Assembly: GCA_018136815.1 (NCBI GenBank)
Contig: CM030939.1
Span: 3,713,419 to 3,777,418, forward strand
Direction: 5' to 3'
DNA from: Isochrysis galbana
Lineage: Eukaryota; Haptophyta; Isochrysidales; Isochrysidaceae
Length of the DNA: 64,000 nucleotides
The notes under the pieces are model-generated. The model did no database searches and was not told where the DNA came from. It worked only from the letters and a program-made list of their open reading frames with translations. A program made the position numbers and the translations under genes. Positions 1-10,096 of the stretch are shown piece by piece (position 1 is the first letter of the stretch; each line of letters begins with the position of its first letter).

Positions 1-119
1 CGCTCAGCAACGTTTGTTTGGGATCCGCTCACATCCCTCTGCCTCGTCGCTGACGACGTTCGACCATGGACAAATGCGCGCGCGAGTTGAGCATGTAGTC
101 CCACGTTCTTGTGTACCCT

Positions 120-380
120 TTATCGATCTTGCAGCGACACCAACCATGAAATTGAAGCTTTGATGGTATCTATTCTGGGGACTTCCCACTCGATGCTTGG
201 ACCGAACATCCACCGAAGGGTACCCCAGACGGCGTTCTGAAAATCTTCCTGAATGTTTTCCACATTGGTCCCCACATGTGCCAACCAAAAGCTCGATGTA
301 GGTGAATGTACAGTTGAGGAGAACGCCAGCTGGAGTGGGACATCATTTACTTGTGCAAGTATACCTCTTGCGGTACGCAT
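120..380 (-). pseudogene. Fragment of an unrecognised protein family (paralogue of the 55,957-56,352 gene)
   Basis: I do not recognise the family. The 86-residue frame ends at a stop at 120. Its C-terminal half matches the intact protein at 55,957-56,352: both have FWL, then an asparagine/valine-rich stretch, then a helix ending in TLxxMF, then P-x-I-x-x-I-K-x-(S/A)-x-SWLV. No transmembrane segment or metal motif is visible. The upstream part (residues 1-25) does not match the paralogue, so the start may lie in a lost exon or the copy may be dead. The pairing supports a real protein family. Whether this copy is expressed is unknown. Confidence 0.4.
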
Positions 381-540
381 TACTAGGAAGATTATATTAT
401 ATTAATCCTGTCACGAAATACCTAGGCCGACACGCTTTGGCCATGCGTAAAAGCTAACGTTATGTACGAAGGCGCTTTGCGGGCACTGAGCGCGCCCTTC
501 CTCCTCGGTGCCACAAGGCAGACGAGACCATGTGTAGGCT

Positions 541-735
541 GATGGTGATTGAACGCTTTTCCATGCGGTGGGGGGTGATGGCGATTGAACGCGTTCCCAC
601 GTGTAGGCTGATGGTGATTGAACGCTTTTCTTTGATGTTGGGGTGATGGCGATTGAACGCGTTCCACGTGTAGGCTGATGGTGATTGAACGCTTTTCTTT
701 GATGTGGGTGATGGTGATTGAGCGCTTCTCGCCTT
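541..735. repeat. Imperfect short tandem array, GTGATGG(C/T)GATTGAACGC unit
   Basis: About seven copies of a unit around GTGATGGTGATTGAACGC alternate with short spacers such as the CACGTGTAGGCT block. The array accounts for the overlapping low-complexity frames here. A single related copy lies near 49,803-49,850. I see no gene in 381-1,120 apart from this array. Confidence 0.7.
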
Positions 736-1120
736 GACGTAGCGCACGCTGGCGGCCTCCACCATGGCTTTGGGGAGCCCACTTGGTACGTGGTGCCTCC
801 CCATGTGAACAAAGTTATTAACTTGACTTTGAAGGTAGCAAAGTAGTCAGTACCGAGTCAAGTGTAGGTGTTAGTCATGAATCTTAAGATTGTTTTCATT
901 ACCTTATCGAAGGTTGATGGTAGAGGGTAGGTGTGGGAACAGTCCCGGGATTGCCCCCTTGGCAGTCACAGGAACAGAACACGGAACACGTCGGTACATG
1001 CCAATACCCCTCCCTGAACTCGCATAGATGGCGAAGAAAGCTCGCAACACAACGCGGTCGGGCACGATGCAACCGGGCCCCGCTGTCGTGCGCAAAGGGG
1101 CAAACATGTGGCGTTTTCGA

Positions 1121-1888
1121 TTAGGCTCTTGGTGGCTTTCGTAGCAAGTCCGCCGCGAGCGCACAGCCGTTCAGACATCCTGCCGGGAGCAACGACTCAA
1201 GTTCCTCTTTGGGAGGTGGAGCCACACCAAAGCTGAGTTGGCACTGCAACGTCTCAAAATTCGGGCTCATAGTGACCGGGGTGCCCCATCGATCGGCAAA
1301 GTACCGCTCCGTTGGAATCTTGCACATATTTACACACAGCCCCTTGCACCCACCTTGCTCCAGCACTTTACACCTTCGGATCAGCACCCCACCGCCCCGA
1401 ACATCACCTGGAGCACGCTGCGTCAAGTTCATGTCGCCCACGAGGAAGCGGAGGAAGAACGTCGTGCAGATGGCAAGTGCTCCTGGCGCCCAGCTGCGCT
1501 TTGCAGCGACATGGTTGAAGATCTCTGGGATGGGTCCGCCGAGCGCGCCCATGATAGCTTCAGAACAGTCAGCCTGCTCCTTCACATTGTGCGCCAACTG
1601 GTATTCGCGCAGCTCCGACAGCATCCCCTCAAAGCCTGGCCGGCTGTCATACACACCTGTCTGCGCACGCAGCTCTCTCCTGAAAAGCGCCAGAAGCAGC
1701 TCGTCGACGGGCGAGAGAGGAGGCGGCTCCGGCGCGAGGGGCTGGGGCCGGATAGACGGACCACTCGGCGCTGGCCTGCTCATCGGACGCGCTGCCGGTG
1801 GGAGCGCGGGCAAGAGTGCGAGCCCCGCCACCGAGCACACGAGCAGCATGCGGCGCTCGTTCGCGCTGGCTCTGGTGGTATCTATCAC
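1121..1888 (-). CDS. DWARF27-like (DUF4033) beta-carotene isomerase family protein, likely plastid-targeted
   Basis: Intact 255-residue frame. Residues 14-35 form a hydrophobic leader (MLLVCSVAGLALLPAL), so translation may start at Met14 (1,849), giving a signal peptide followed by a proline-rich transit-like region, as expected for a complex plastid. The C-terminal half is the D27 domain. The block RCKVLEQGGCKGLCVNMCKI (172-191) is followed by a TMSPNFETLQCQLSFG block (206-221), the signature of this family. Cysteines 173, 181, 185, 189 and 216 are in the conserved positions. In plants D27 isomerises all-trans to 9-cis beta-carotene, feeding strigolactone synthesis. Algal members are numerous and their substrates mostly unknown, so I assign family rather than reaction. 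No intron is needed. Confidence 0.85.
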   Translation of the reverse strand: MIDTTRASANERRMLLVCSVAGLALLPALPPAARPMSRPAPSGPSIRPQPLAPEPPPLSPVDELLLALFRRELRAQTGVYDSRPGFEGMLSELREYQLAHNVKEQADCSEAIMGALGGPIPEIFNHVAAKRSWAPGALAICTTFFLRFLVGDMNLTQRAPGDVRGGGVLIRRCKVLEQGGCKGLCVNMCKIPTERYFADRWGTPVTMSPNFETLQCQLSFGVAPPPKEELESLLPAGCLNGCALAADLLRKPPRA

Positions 1889-3037
1889 CTCGCCCGGAGC
1901 CTTCCGATGCTCTCCTCTCTGACCTCTGAAGCTAGATGCTAGCTATTTTACTCGTACGACAGTTTTCTTTTTGTGGGTAGTATATAACCCTAGTGCTGAG
2001 GGACCGAAGCCCTAGACGCAACGGAGCCCCTACCTCGCGATGGGAGTGTGCGCGGTTGGTGCATGACTCGTCCGGTGTATGTAGGGAGGCGTGGTAGCTA
2101 ACAAGATGATCTAGAAATCTAACACTAACACTAACACTCTTAACCCCATGAATAGATAATACTACTAGCTAAAGCTAAGCTACCTAGCTACTAGTAGTAC
2201 GTAGTATATTGTTAGATATTGATATTGAGATTGTAGATTGATATGGTAAGATTTTTAGATGCTTCATAGCGGATTGACCGGGTTCTCTTCTTCTCTTTGG
2301 TTCTGTACTATGTACCAAGCGGTGAATAAATAGTGAATAAGGGACAAGGGGAACGAGGGACGAAGGCGACCAAACACAAACAGCGAGGAGAGACACGAAA
2401 CACTTGGATACACACACGACACACGGTTGGGTTGGGGTTTGTAAAAGGGCGGAGGAGACGCGGAGATTTCGTAAAGGAACCGGGAAGGGGGCATAGGACC
2501 GAAACAAGCAACATGCAGCTCAAGAGAACTAGGGAAGAGGGAAGACGTAACTTCTCACTTTTTCGTACTCGGCGAAAAAATACCTCACGCCTAGTAGCAC
2601 CGCGTAACGATGGCGCCCACGCGCCACGAGCCTTCGCCCTCAGCTCGTCGCGCTGCTACGGCGAAGAAGGTAGTACTTGCTTGCGTGCTGGGCGCAGCCT
2701 AGCACCACTCACTGTACTTACTTACTTAGCAAAGAGCAAAAAGCGTCTTTTAGGCGCTTTCATCGCGAAAGCTGCGGCACAGATGCGCCAGCAGAGCAAT
2801 GTGCGGCGGCAGCACCTCGCGAGCGCCTTGTGCACACAGAGTATAGAGTTGGAGACGGTGCTACGTGGCACGTGAACGCGGCGTGAGAAGAGTGGAGAGT
2901 GGAGCGAACTCGAGGCAAGTGGCGCGTGGCGCAACTGTACTCTGCGGCTTGCCTATGATTCGCCGAGAGCGATGACCTCACTTTCTGTCATCACATGCGC
3001 ATGTGGCGCAAACTTTTTAACGGGTTGGTGGAGATGG
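1889..3037. other. Intergenic, no gene recognised
   Basis: The stretch holds AT-rich short repeats (the CTAGCTA/ACTAGTAG type around 2,100-2,210) and unsupported frames of mixed composition. I see no homology, splice structure or RNA gene. Confidence 0.6.
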
Positions 3038-3382
3038 TGAAGCGCTAGGGCCTTGTAAGAGTTTTGCGTCCGAACCCCCAAAGTTTTGTGCAAAAGTTTC
3101 GCGGAAGTTTCGCACCGAGCCCTAAAGTTTTGTGTCAAGTTGTGCATAGTTTCACGTACGTTGATTTCACGCCATTTTGGTCTACTATATGCGTGTGATG
3201 CGTGTAGTGCCTATAAACGCCGTCATCCGCGTGCGCGCTCACTACCAGATGTGCTAAAGTTGTCCGTAGTTAGTGCTATTTCTTATGGGCTTAATTTGCC
3301 GCGACCTATTGCTTGATCAGATTGTATATTATAATTATAATTATATATAGTATGGCTCTCATTCATATTCCAAAACAAAATA

Positions 3383-4066
3383 TCAAACCTTACGATCATT
3401 GTAGCGCAACATGAGCCCGGCTTGCACTTGATCAGCGAGACTCGAGGACTGCAGGTGACCAAACATACACTTCAACATAGAGAACACACGCTCACAAGAA
3501 GCAAACGATGGGGTAAGAGAGAAAGCAATACGAGCAGCCGATGCCCATGTGGGAACCTTTGAACGATTGCATGCCCACCACTGTAGCACTTTGATGGTGA
3601 AATCCTTGACGTCTCCACGATCCACTGCGAAGTCTCGGGCTGCGGCAACATACACGGGCAGCTCTCTCAGCAAGTTGCTAGCACCATTCGGCAAGATTGC
3701 AAACGAATTCATCGCGCAAAGCGAATGAACCCACGCAGAATCCATTGCATGAGCATACGAGGGATCGAAGGCCCTCAGCAGACCCATCTCTTGATGTTGT
3801 TCCTTGCAATGATACGGAGCCGCAGAATTGTCTGACAAGCGGTCTTGCAAATACGCGAGACCTCCTTTCACCTTGTCAATCAGGATTTGCCAATTTGACA
3901 GTTTGCGAACGTCGATGATAGCACGGAGCTCGGCTTCCGTGTGAATCACAAGCTGCGAGCCATCTGCATACTTCACTGAATAATTACTGCCCTGGATCTT
4001 GTCCACCTTTCCTTCGTACCACATGTTGTACGGCGCGTCGAACCACTTGTACGTCTCCAACCCCAC
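3383..4066 (-). pseudogene. hAT transposase C-terminal part with a Tudor/Agenet-like insert
   Basis: The 227-residue frame ends with the hAT dimerisation domain: QWWACNRSKVPTWASAARIA, then CERVFSMLK, then the LADQVQAGLMLRYN ending. The same three blocks recur at 10,350-10,600 and 61,030-61,288. Residues 1-50 look like a small beta-barrel reader fold (W-Y-E-G-K-V-D-K-I then Y-S-V-K-Y-A-D-G), placed before the C-terminal domain. The open frame continues upstream to about 4,110 in the same phase, where a plausible acceptor (TGCCTACAG) sits. The catalytic RNase-H core is not complete, so this copy cannot be shown to be active. Confidence 0.75.
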
Positions 4067-4135
4067 AATGATGTTGTATTCCTGCCCATCTGAAGGCTGT
4101 AGGCATGAATATTGGTGTAAGGTACGCGCTCACAA

Positions 4136-4732
4136 TTACAATTGAACAGTTCCCCGTGTTGCCACTGACGCACAAGACACACAGATTCGGATTCCCCATG
4201 GTCTCAAGTCCAGGTTTGCAGATTTTGGTCTCGAAATTTGCGATTCGAATTTTGTTTTTGCTGTTACTATAATTGTTGGCTCGTTTAAGGTAATAAAACG
4301 GCATGACTTCGACTTCTCGTTCTGCAGTCGCTCTGCGAGACTCTCTCTCTCTCTCTCTCCGTCCTCCTCTCTTCGGCCGACGGCGGGAAGATTCGCCGAA
4401 AACATTCTCCGGTCCCAGGATGTTCCGTGGGCATGCTTCTGTGTCGAGACGTGCTTTCGCACGCTGCCCTTAATGATGGACAGCTCCACTTTGCATGCCT
4501 TGCACAGCAGCCTTCCATTGAGGGCCTCGAGCCCTTGGTTCGGAAATTCTTGGATTCGGTGGATCGAGCTCACGCTCTTTGGGTTGGCTGTCTTCCTGCC
4601 GCTTTGCTTTCTGCCGCGCTTCTCTTCCTCCGGTTTACGGTTTATGCCGCATGACTCGACCGCGCTCGTGTGCCGCCAAGTGCGACATGCCTCCCTCTGC
4701 CTCTGAGTCGCACTCCTCTCCACTGCCCTCAC
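4136..4732 (-). pseudogene. hAT transposase N-terminal part with BED-like zinc finger
   Basis: The frame contains a single zinc-finger candidate, LLCKACKVELSIIKGSVRKH followed by VSTQKH (about residues 74-99): C-x2-C and H-x5-H spacing as in BED-type fingers of hAT transposases. It is preceded by a basic, low-complexity region. A near-identical partial copy of 4,080-4,440 lies inverted at 42,640-43,010. A CT dinucleotide run at 4,340-4,357 lies inside. It belongs to the 3,046-5,606 transposon. Upstream (5,226 down to 4,640) an acidic segment starting MADSSREF is followed, after a frame break near 5,000, by VEVSFYSRILQSNQ, which looks like more of the same gene with decay or short introns. Confidence 0.6.
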
Positions 4733-5606
4733 CGTCGCTCTCGTCTATGCGGATGAAGGCTGCACGATCCACACGTTGTCCTCTGCTCCCTGAGCTAGGC
4801 TTACCTTGGGTGGTGGATGGCTCGTCTGCTGCCCCGTCTGCTACCTCGACGCGGCTGCGCAACGACGTACACAGCACCCACCTCTTCTGGTTACTCTGAA
4901 GAATTCTGGAGTAGAAGCTCACCTCCACCTTCTTGTCCTTGGAATCAGCGGGGTCAGGGTCTTTCTGCACGGCGACGACGGTACAGTCGCGGAGGTGCTC
5001 ATGGATGGTAGACGAGATCACCTACACGGAAGCAATGGGGGAGGCGTCCCTGCTCCTGCTCCTTCTCCTGCCGCGCATCGACGCCGGACAATTCGTCGGT
5101 GGTGGTGGTCTCCTCGATGATGCCGTTGCTTCCGGAGCCCAGCTCACTACAACACTCTCGATCCTCGTAGCACTCGTCGTCGTCGTCGTCGTCGGACTCC
5201 GCGAACTCTCTAGAGGAGTCGGCCATTGCACGTCGCGTCAATCTCACGCTACGTCGTCGCTTGCCACCTGAGCACCAAGAAGCGCGCGGGATAGTGAGTC
5301 GAGCGGGACACACACGGGTCGGAGGGGCCATGGCAGTGCGTGTACCTCGGCTGAGCGCCAAGCTCTCGCGCATGTGGTACATGAAGGTGGGCCCGGAGGG
5401 GAGGGGCGAGGGGCGAGGGGCGAGGAGGGAGGGGGGGGAGGGGGGAGGGGGGGGGGGGGAACGGGGGAGGGGGGGGGGGGAGGGGGGAGTTTTGCGCTTG
5501 GTTTCGTATTCCCGCTAAAACACCCATAAGTTTTGTGTGAGTTTCGCGCCGGCTCGCCTCTAGGGGAGTTTTGTAATAAGTTTCGCGAAACTCTTACCAG
5601 GCCCTA

Positions 5607-6066
5607 TGAAGCGCTCTGGCTGCATGCGGCGGTGGCCGGTAACTCCCGCACCTGACCCGAAGCTCTCCCCTCTCTCCCTATCCTCATCGCACCCCCTGAA
5701 ACCCGCCGTCCATGGGGGGAGCCTCTCGCCCGGCCCTCCCCTGATCTACCTCACGCCTGACCCAAATCTCCCCAATGATTTTGACAGAGCCGACCTCTGC
5801 CCCGTTGATAGAGTGTTGAAATGATTCCCGGTTCATAGGTGACATCGGCCAAATAAAAGTGAACCTGAGGTCGCGGCCTCTTAACACCCGGTGTCACTAC
5901 GGCCAGCAAGAAATGAACACATTACGGTGCTCGCTCGCATCGGTGCAGCCCATATGGGGAACCTGTAGCAAATTGATCACACCTCTCCCCCGAACCTTCG
6001 AGCCCGATACATGGCAAGTACCGGCTACTCAGCGGTCGTTTGGCTTGCCACAGCCGCAACAAAACT
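5607..6066. other. Short intergenic interval
   Basis: Apart from the right-hand 8-bp target duplication (5,607-5,614), I see no gene or RNA. Confidence 0.55.
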
Positions 6067-8424
6067 TCACACCGAGATCGGTTTGGTGTTGCGCTCGATC
6101 CACGCGAGAGAGCGTTGCACATCTGCCTCTTGTGCCTCGGGCGACGGAGCTGTAGCAGCTGCTTGCCTTAACAGCCCCGCCGTCAGCTGCTCTCGGCAGT
6201 TCACGTGAAATGTGTCGATCCATTGTTTGTCCTCGGGTGAGAGGAGCGTCGCCTCGATCAGGTTCGGACAAAATGGCACTGGCGTGCAGTACTCGAAGCG
6301 CAAGAAGGGGCGTGAGCCCCAATCGTACTTGGTCTTGGTGGCCACCACCAGCAAGTCGGATTCCAGGCGCACGCCTATCGAGCACATGCGCGGAATGGAT
6401 GGGACCGGGGGTTGGGCGAGACATAGATGAACTGAGGGCAGGCTGCAAGCATGCTCGCCGGTTGAAAGGCTCGCAAGTATGGCCTTACCGAAGGAGCCAT
6501 CCTTGTAAAAGCCCGGCTCGTCCGAGACATACATTCCCTCTTCGATGGGCTCAAGGTACCGAGCCCGCATGGTCTCGGAGCCGACAACGGTCGAGCCGTG
6601 CACAGCGCCACCTCCGATGCCAAAGGGGCCTTCATGCACATTCAAATAGGAGCCCATGCCGTGGCCGGTGCCATGGAGGAAGTTGAGACCATCTGACCAC
6701 AGCGGCGCCCGAGCAAGCGTGTCGAGCATGAGACCCGACGTGCCCGCGGGGAAGATGGCACGAGCGAGCGCCGCGTGGCCCTGTAAGACGCGCGTGTAGG
6801 CGCGTTTCTCGTCATCGGTCGGCGCTCCAAAGTGCACGGTACGTGTAACATCGGTGGTGCCCTCGACGTACTGTCCACCTGTGTCAAGCAGGTAGATGTT
6901 GGAGGCCTCAATCTGACTGCACGTTTCGTGTGAAGCTTGGTAGTGGATGATAGCGGCATTCGAGCCAGAGGAGGAGATCGTAGGGAATGAGTCGCCAATG
7001 GCGTTCATCGCTAGGCGCCGACGGCCCATTTCGTCCGCGCCCTCCGCCTCGGACACCTATGGGCAGGGGCAACACAATGACGCATTCAACAGGTGCAGCA
7101 AAGGAAAGGCGGGCGGGCACTCGATGCGCCTAGGGAAAAAAAGATTTGCCCAGATTTGACGTGCCGAGTATCCCCGCACCTTGGCGCCTTGGGCGAGCCT
7201 GTCCTCAAGCCACGCGAGATATGACACGATAGCCGCAGCATCCTTCTTCCCAGAGGAGAGGATGCCTGCGCGCTCGATGCCGTTCTTGCGCGCCTTGAAC
7301 TTTTCGATTGGCGAGGCAAGGACGAGCTTGCGCCTCGACTCGTCGATGGCAGCGGCACACGCGAGCGTGCAGGTGCGGCCCTCCAGCATCACGCGCGACT
7401 CACTCCCTGAGCCGCCCGCGCAGGCTGCCGCGGCGCTCGCCGCATTGAAATGCGAGTAGGGACGGAGGGTGATGCGAACATTGTCCTTGTCAGGTGGCAT
7501 CTCGCCATCGCTGCCAAGTGCGACAGCCGCACCGGCGCTTCCATCTTCCATGGTAGCGACGATGCAACCCTCCCGCTCGAGGTGTTCGGCCACCCCATCT
7601 AGTTGCCGCAGCCAAAGGGTCGCATCAATCCCAGCATCGGCGCCGGAGCCTTGGAGGCTGACGACGGCATAGGAGAAGAAGACGGGATTGCACTCGATGT
7701 CCGACCCGCGTAGATTGAAGAGCCACGCGATCTGGTCCAGAGCATTGAGGATTAGGGATTGGACCTGCGCCTGACGAAGCGCGTCTGCCACGCGTCGCAG
7801 CTTGGCCGAGACAGGCTCACCCGACAAGTCGAGCGGGTGAGGCTTGATGGGATTCTCGGAGAGAGGAGGCCGGTCCGATCCCCACGCTGTGTCCACCAAG
7901 TTGGGCTCGATCAGGGCAAGAGGCTCTGTCAGTGCGGCGCCCCATTCGCTCGCGCGAGAGATGGTCACGAGGGTCGGATCGATACCCACAGGGCCGGGAA
8001 GCTTGGATCCCTCCCGAGCGAGCCAGTCCTCGACGTCGGGGACGCCAGGCTCGTTCATTCGCATGAGCACCCACTCCGTTCCCGCCAGCTGCTGCTCGGC
8101 CTGCACAAAGTAGCGCCCGTCGGTCCAGAGCAGCGCGTGCGTCGGCGTGATGAGCGCGGTCCCGGCCGAGCCGGTGAATCCTGTGAGCCACTCGCGGCGC
8201 TGGTCCTCGCGCGCGACGTACTCGGAGGAGTGGGCGTCGCCTGAGGGTACCAGGTAGCCGCCGAGCCCATGCGCCGCCAGCAGCGAGCGCATCCCCTTCA
8301 CCTTGAGCGCGTTGTCGGCCGGAGAGAAGGCATCGCACAGAGGCACGCCCGGTCGGTAGCAGCAGGGGCACGAGAGCTCAGAGGCGGCGGCCGGTCGGCG
8401 GCGGCCAAAGGTGATGTGCTGCAT
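6067..8424 (-). CDS. XPNPEP1: X-prolyl aminopeptidase (aminopeptidase P, M24B metallopeptidase), three exons
   Basis: Releases N-terminal residues preceding proline. The N-terminal creatinase-like domains (GGYLVPSGDAHSSEYVAREDQRR, then WLTGFTGSAGTALIT) and the C-terminal pita-bread domain match the long eukaryotic cytosolic form. Dinuclear-metal ligands are visible: two Asp in LLDTGGQYVEGTTDVTRT, His in LHGTGHGMGS, Glu in SDEPGFY and Glu in FEYCTPVP. Intron 2 is clear: GT-AG at 6,375-6,488 joins GSFG to VRLESD. Intron 1 lies at about 7,057-7,149. The only phase-matching donor I find is GC (TGG|GCAAAT), so it may be a GC-AG intron. Both introns are multiples of three. The start at 8,424 follows a GA-rich leader on the coding strand; upstream in-frame Met codons are in low-complexity sequence. 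A 9-residue-shorter or longer start is possible. Confidence 0.88.
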
Positions 8425-8499
8425 CGGCCAGCCCAATCGACCGCTCCCACTTGAATCAAAGTCTCCCAGTCGGGACCTTCTTTCCTTGCACGCCCCTCC

Positions 8500-8660
8500 C
8501 GTCGTCGCCCTCTCGTCTCGGACTCTCTGTTCTCTCTCTCCTCTCCTCTCCTCTCCTCTCCTGTCGCCCCCGTCCCTCTCTCCCTCTCCACTCTCTTCCT
8601 CCTTCGCTCTTCTCTCCCGCGCGCTCGCTCGCCGACGAGAAGAGCGAGACAAGAAGAAAT
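8500..8660. repeat. Pyrimidine-rich (CT/TCC) tract upstream of the aminopeptidase gene
   Basis: Runs of CTCTCT and CTCCTCTCCT on the plus strand, GA-rich on the gene's coding strand. Similar tracts precede the starts of several other genes here. Confidence 0.7.
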
Positions 8661-9289
8661 GATTTGTAGAACTACCGCCGGGGCAGAGGGTAGTGTTGGT
8701 GCATTTCTACAGATAGCAGATAGGTTATCGGCCGTAGTACGATTTTCGGAGTCGTCGCCTTGCTCCACTCCTGCGGCATTGCCGGATTGCCGGGGCATTG
8801 CCTGCGCCACCAACTGATAATACTAGAGGCTGGAGCTTCATGCGCGTGCCCGCCTCGTGGGCGTGCCCCTCAACTTCCCCAAGCAAGCCCCCATGCCCCT
8901 TGCGCGCCCATGGCCATGGCCCATGGCCCATGGCCCATGGCCCGCTGGCCAGCGCACGAGCGCACGAGCGCACGGTATGCAAGTCTGCCACGATGCCACG
9001 ATAGCCACTAAGCCACCAAGCACCAAGCCCAAATCCGCCCGGGGCCACTACACAGTCCATACCCTAGGGGAGAGTGTGAGGGATGAAGGCCAAGCGCACC
9101 TTCTCAAGTGCGTCGTCAGGAAAACCTACTTTAAGTCTACTTTTATAAGTGGGGGTCAATGGGGGCCTCGCGCCCTCCTCTCTCCATCGCGGACACCCCC
9201 CGGGGTGGGCCCGTACAACTACAATCAACCCCGGCCCCTGCCCTCTGACAGCAGGGGCTGGGCCTTCATCATTCTGTCGTATTTCATAC
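8661..9289. other. Intergenic, with a short CATGGCC repeat
   Basis: About 8,918-8,944 holds consecutive ATGGCCC/CATGGC units. No gene or RNA is recognised in the interval. Confidence 0.5.
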
Positions 9290-9757
9290 AAGGACAGGCT
9301 TTTACTTCTAAACCTGTAGGTTATTTTAAGCCTCAAGGTCTCGTCGATTGGTATACCGCCTCTTCTCTGACTTTCTCTCGATGTCATCAAAAGTTCCATG
9401 ACTGTCTTCTGTCTTCTCTCGTCCCTCGGTCGTAGCTCCCCAGCGAGATCTGCCCTCGTTGTGCTGACCCCTCTGTCGCATGTCTGCGCGTCGCTGAATT
9501 GCTCTGGTGCCGATGCTTAGCCGTCCGTCCAGGTGTGGTTAGTTTTCGCTCCGTTTGGTTTAGTTTGTGTGGTTCTGTGCCCATAGACTTCGTTTCTGTC
9601 CATGCATTGTAGTCTCCCGTGTCTACCTCGGACCTAAGAAACTCTCATTCTCATTCTCTCTCTTCCACTAGCTCGCTAGCTAGCCTCGTCCCTACTTGCC
9701 GACGCCACGCGTTGCAACCCTCCGACCGTAAGTCTACCTCCTCGCTCGAAGCGCTCG
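9290..9757 (+). repeat. 5' leader of a retroelement, inverted copy at 22,086-22,600
   Basis: The segment just upstream of the ATG at 9,758 matches, in inverted orientation, the segment upstream of the ATG at 22,085. Both contain the ACCTGTAGGTTATTTTAAGC block and the region around the CTCCCCAGCGAG block. It is therefore an untranslated leader shared by two copies of one retroelement family. Confidence 0.75.
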
Positions 9758-10096
9758 ATGGCAGACACTCTCAGACCCGACTTCTACTTTGATCTGTCAG
9801 ACATCTTCCCGCAAGCAGCAAGCAACGAACCTTCCACGACCGCGTCAGCTGCCGGCTCGATCGAACGGCCCTCTGCCTATGAGCCTGTAGTCATCGCGTG
9901 TTCGACAAGCACAAATTCCGCCTTGGCGCCTACGACTGCGCCCTCTCACAGTCCCGCTCCCCCTCTGTCCACGGGAGCAGCGGGAACCTCTTTTGGCCGA
10001 CAAGGGGTCCACTTCGTCGGATCCGGCGGCTCAGCCGAGCCTCCGCAAGACCCGGCATGCCCCAAGTTGCTTTTCTCTTATTGGCCGAGGGTCTAA
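9758..10096 (+). pseudogene. Retroelement ORF start (MADT family), truncated
   Basis: The first about 50 residues, MADTLRPDFYFDLSDIFPQA onward to PSAYEPVVIAC, are nearly identical to the minus-strand frame at 22,085-21,894. After that the two diverge, and in this copy the sequence runs into a reverse-transcriptase fragment in another frame. The element has thus lost its middle. The function of the N-terminal part is unknown, though its position suggests the start of a LINE-type ORF. Confidence 0.6.

Larger units (their letters stand above)
3046..5606 (-). mobile_element. hAT-superfamily DNA transposon with terminal inverted repeats and exact 8-bp TSD
   Basis: The left end reads TAGGGCCTTGTAAGAGTTTT and the right end, reverse-complemented, TAGGGCCTGGTAAGAGTTTC. 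TGAAGCGC is present immediately outside both ends (3,038-3,045 and 5,607-5,614). An 8-bp duplication and TAGGG termini are the hAT signature. Inside both ends lie subterminal repeats of the AAGTTTTGTG/AAGTTTCGCG type, probably transposase binding sites. The coding content is transposase-derived on the minus strand (separate entries), now in several frames. A G-homopolymer-rich patch lies at 5,400-5,500. The exact duplication implies a fairly recent insertion, although the coding region is broken. Confidence 0.93.

Noticed and set aside
1209-1942. Long plus-strand frames (about 235 residues) over the D27-like gene
   Set aside because: Antisense shadows of a conserved, recognisable minus-strand protein.
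4136-5226. Frame breaks in the hAT transposase read as selenocysteine or recoding
   Set aside because: No SECIS and several breaks; decay or small introns explain them.
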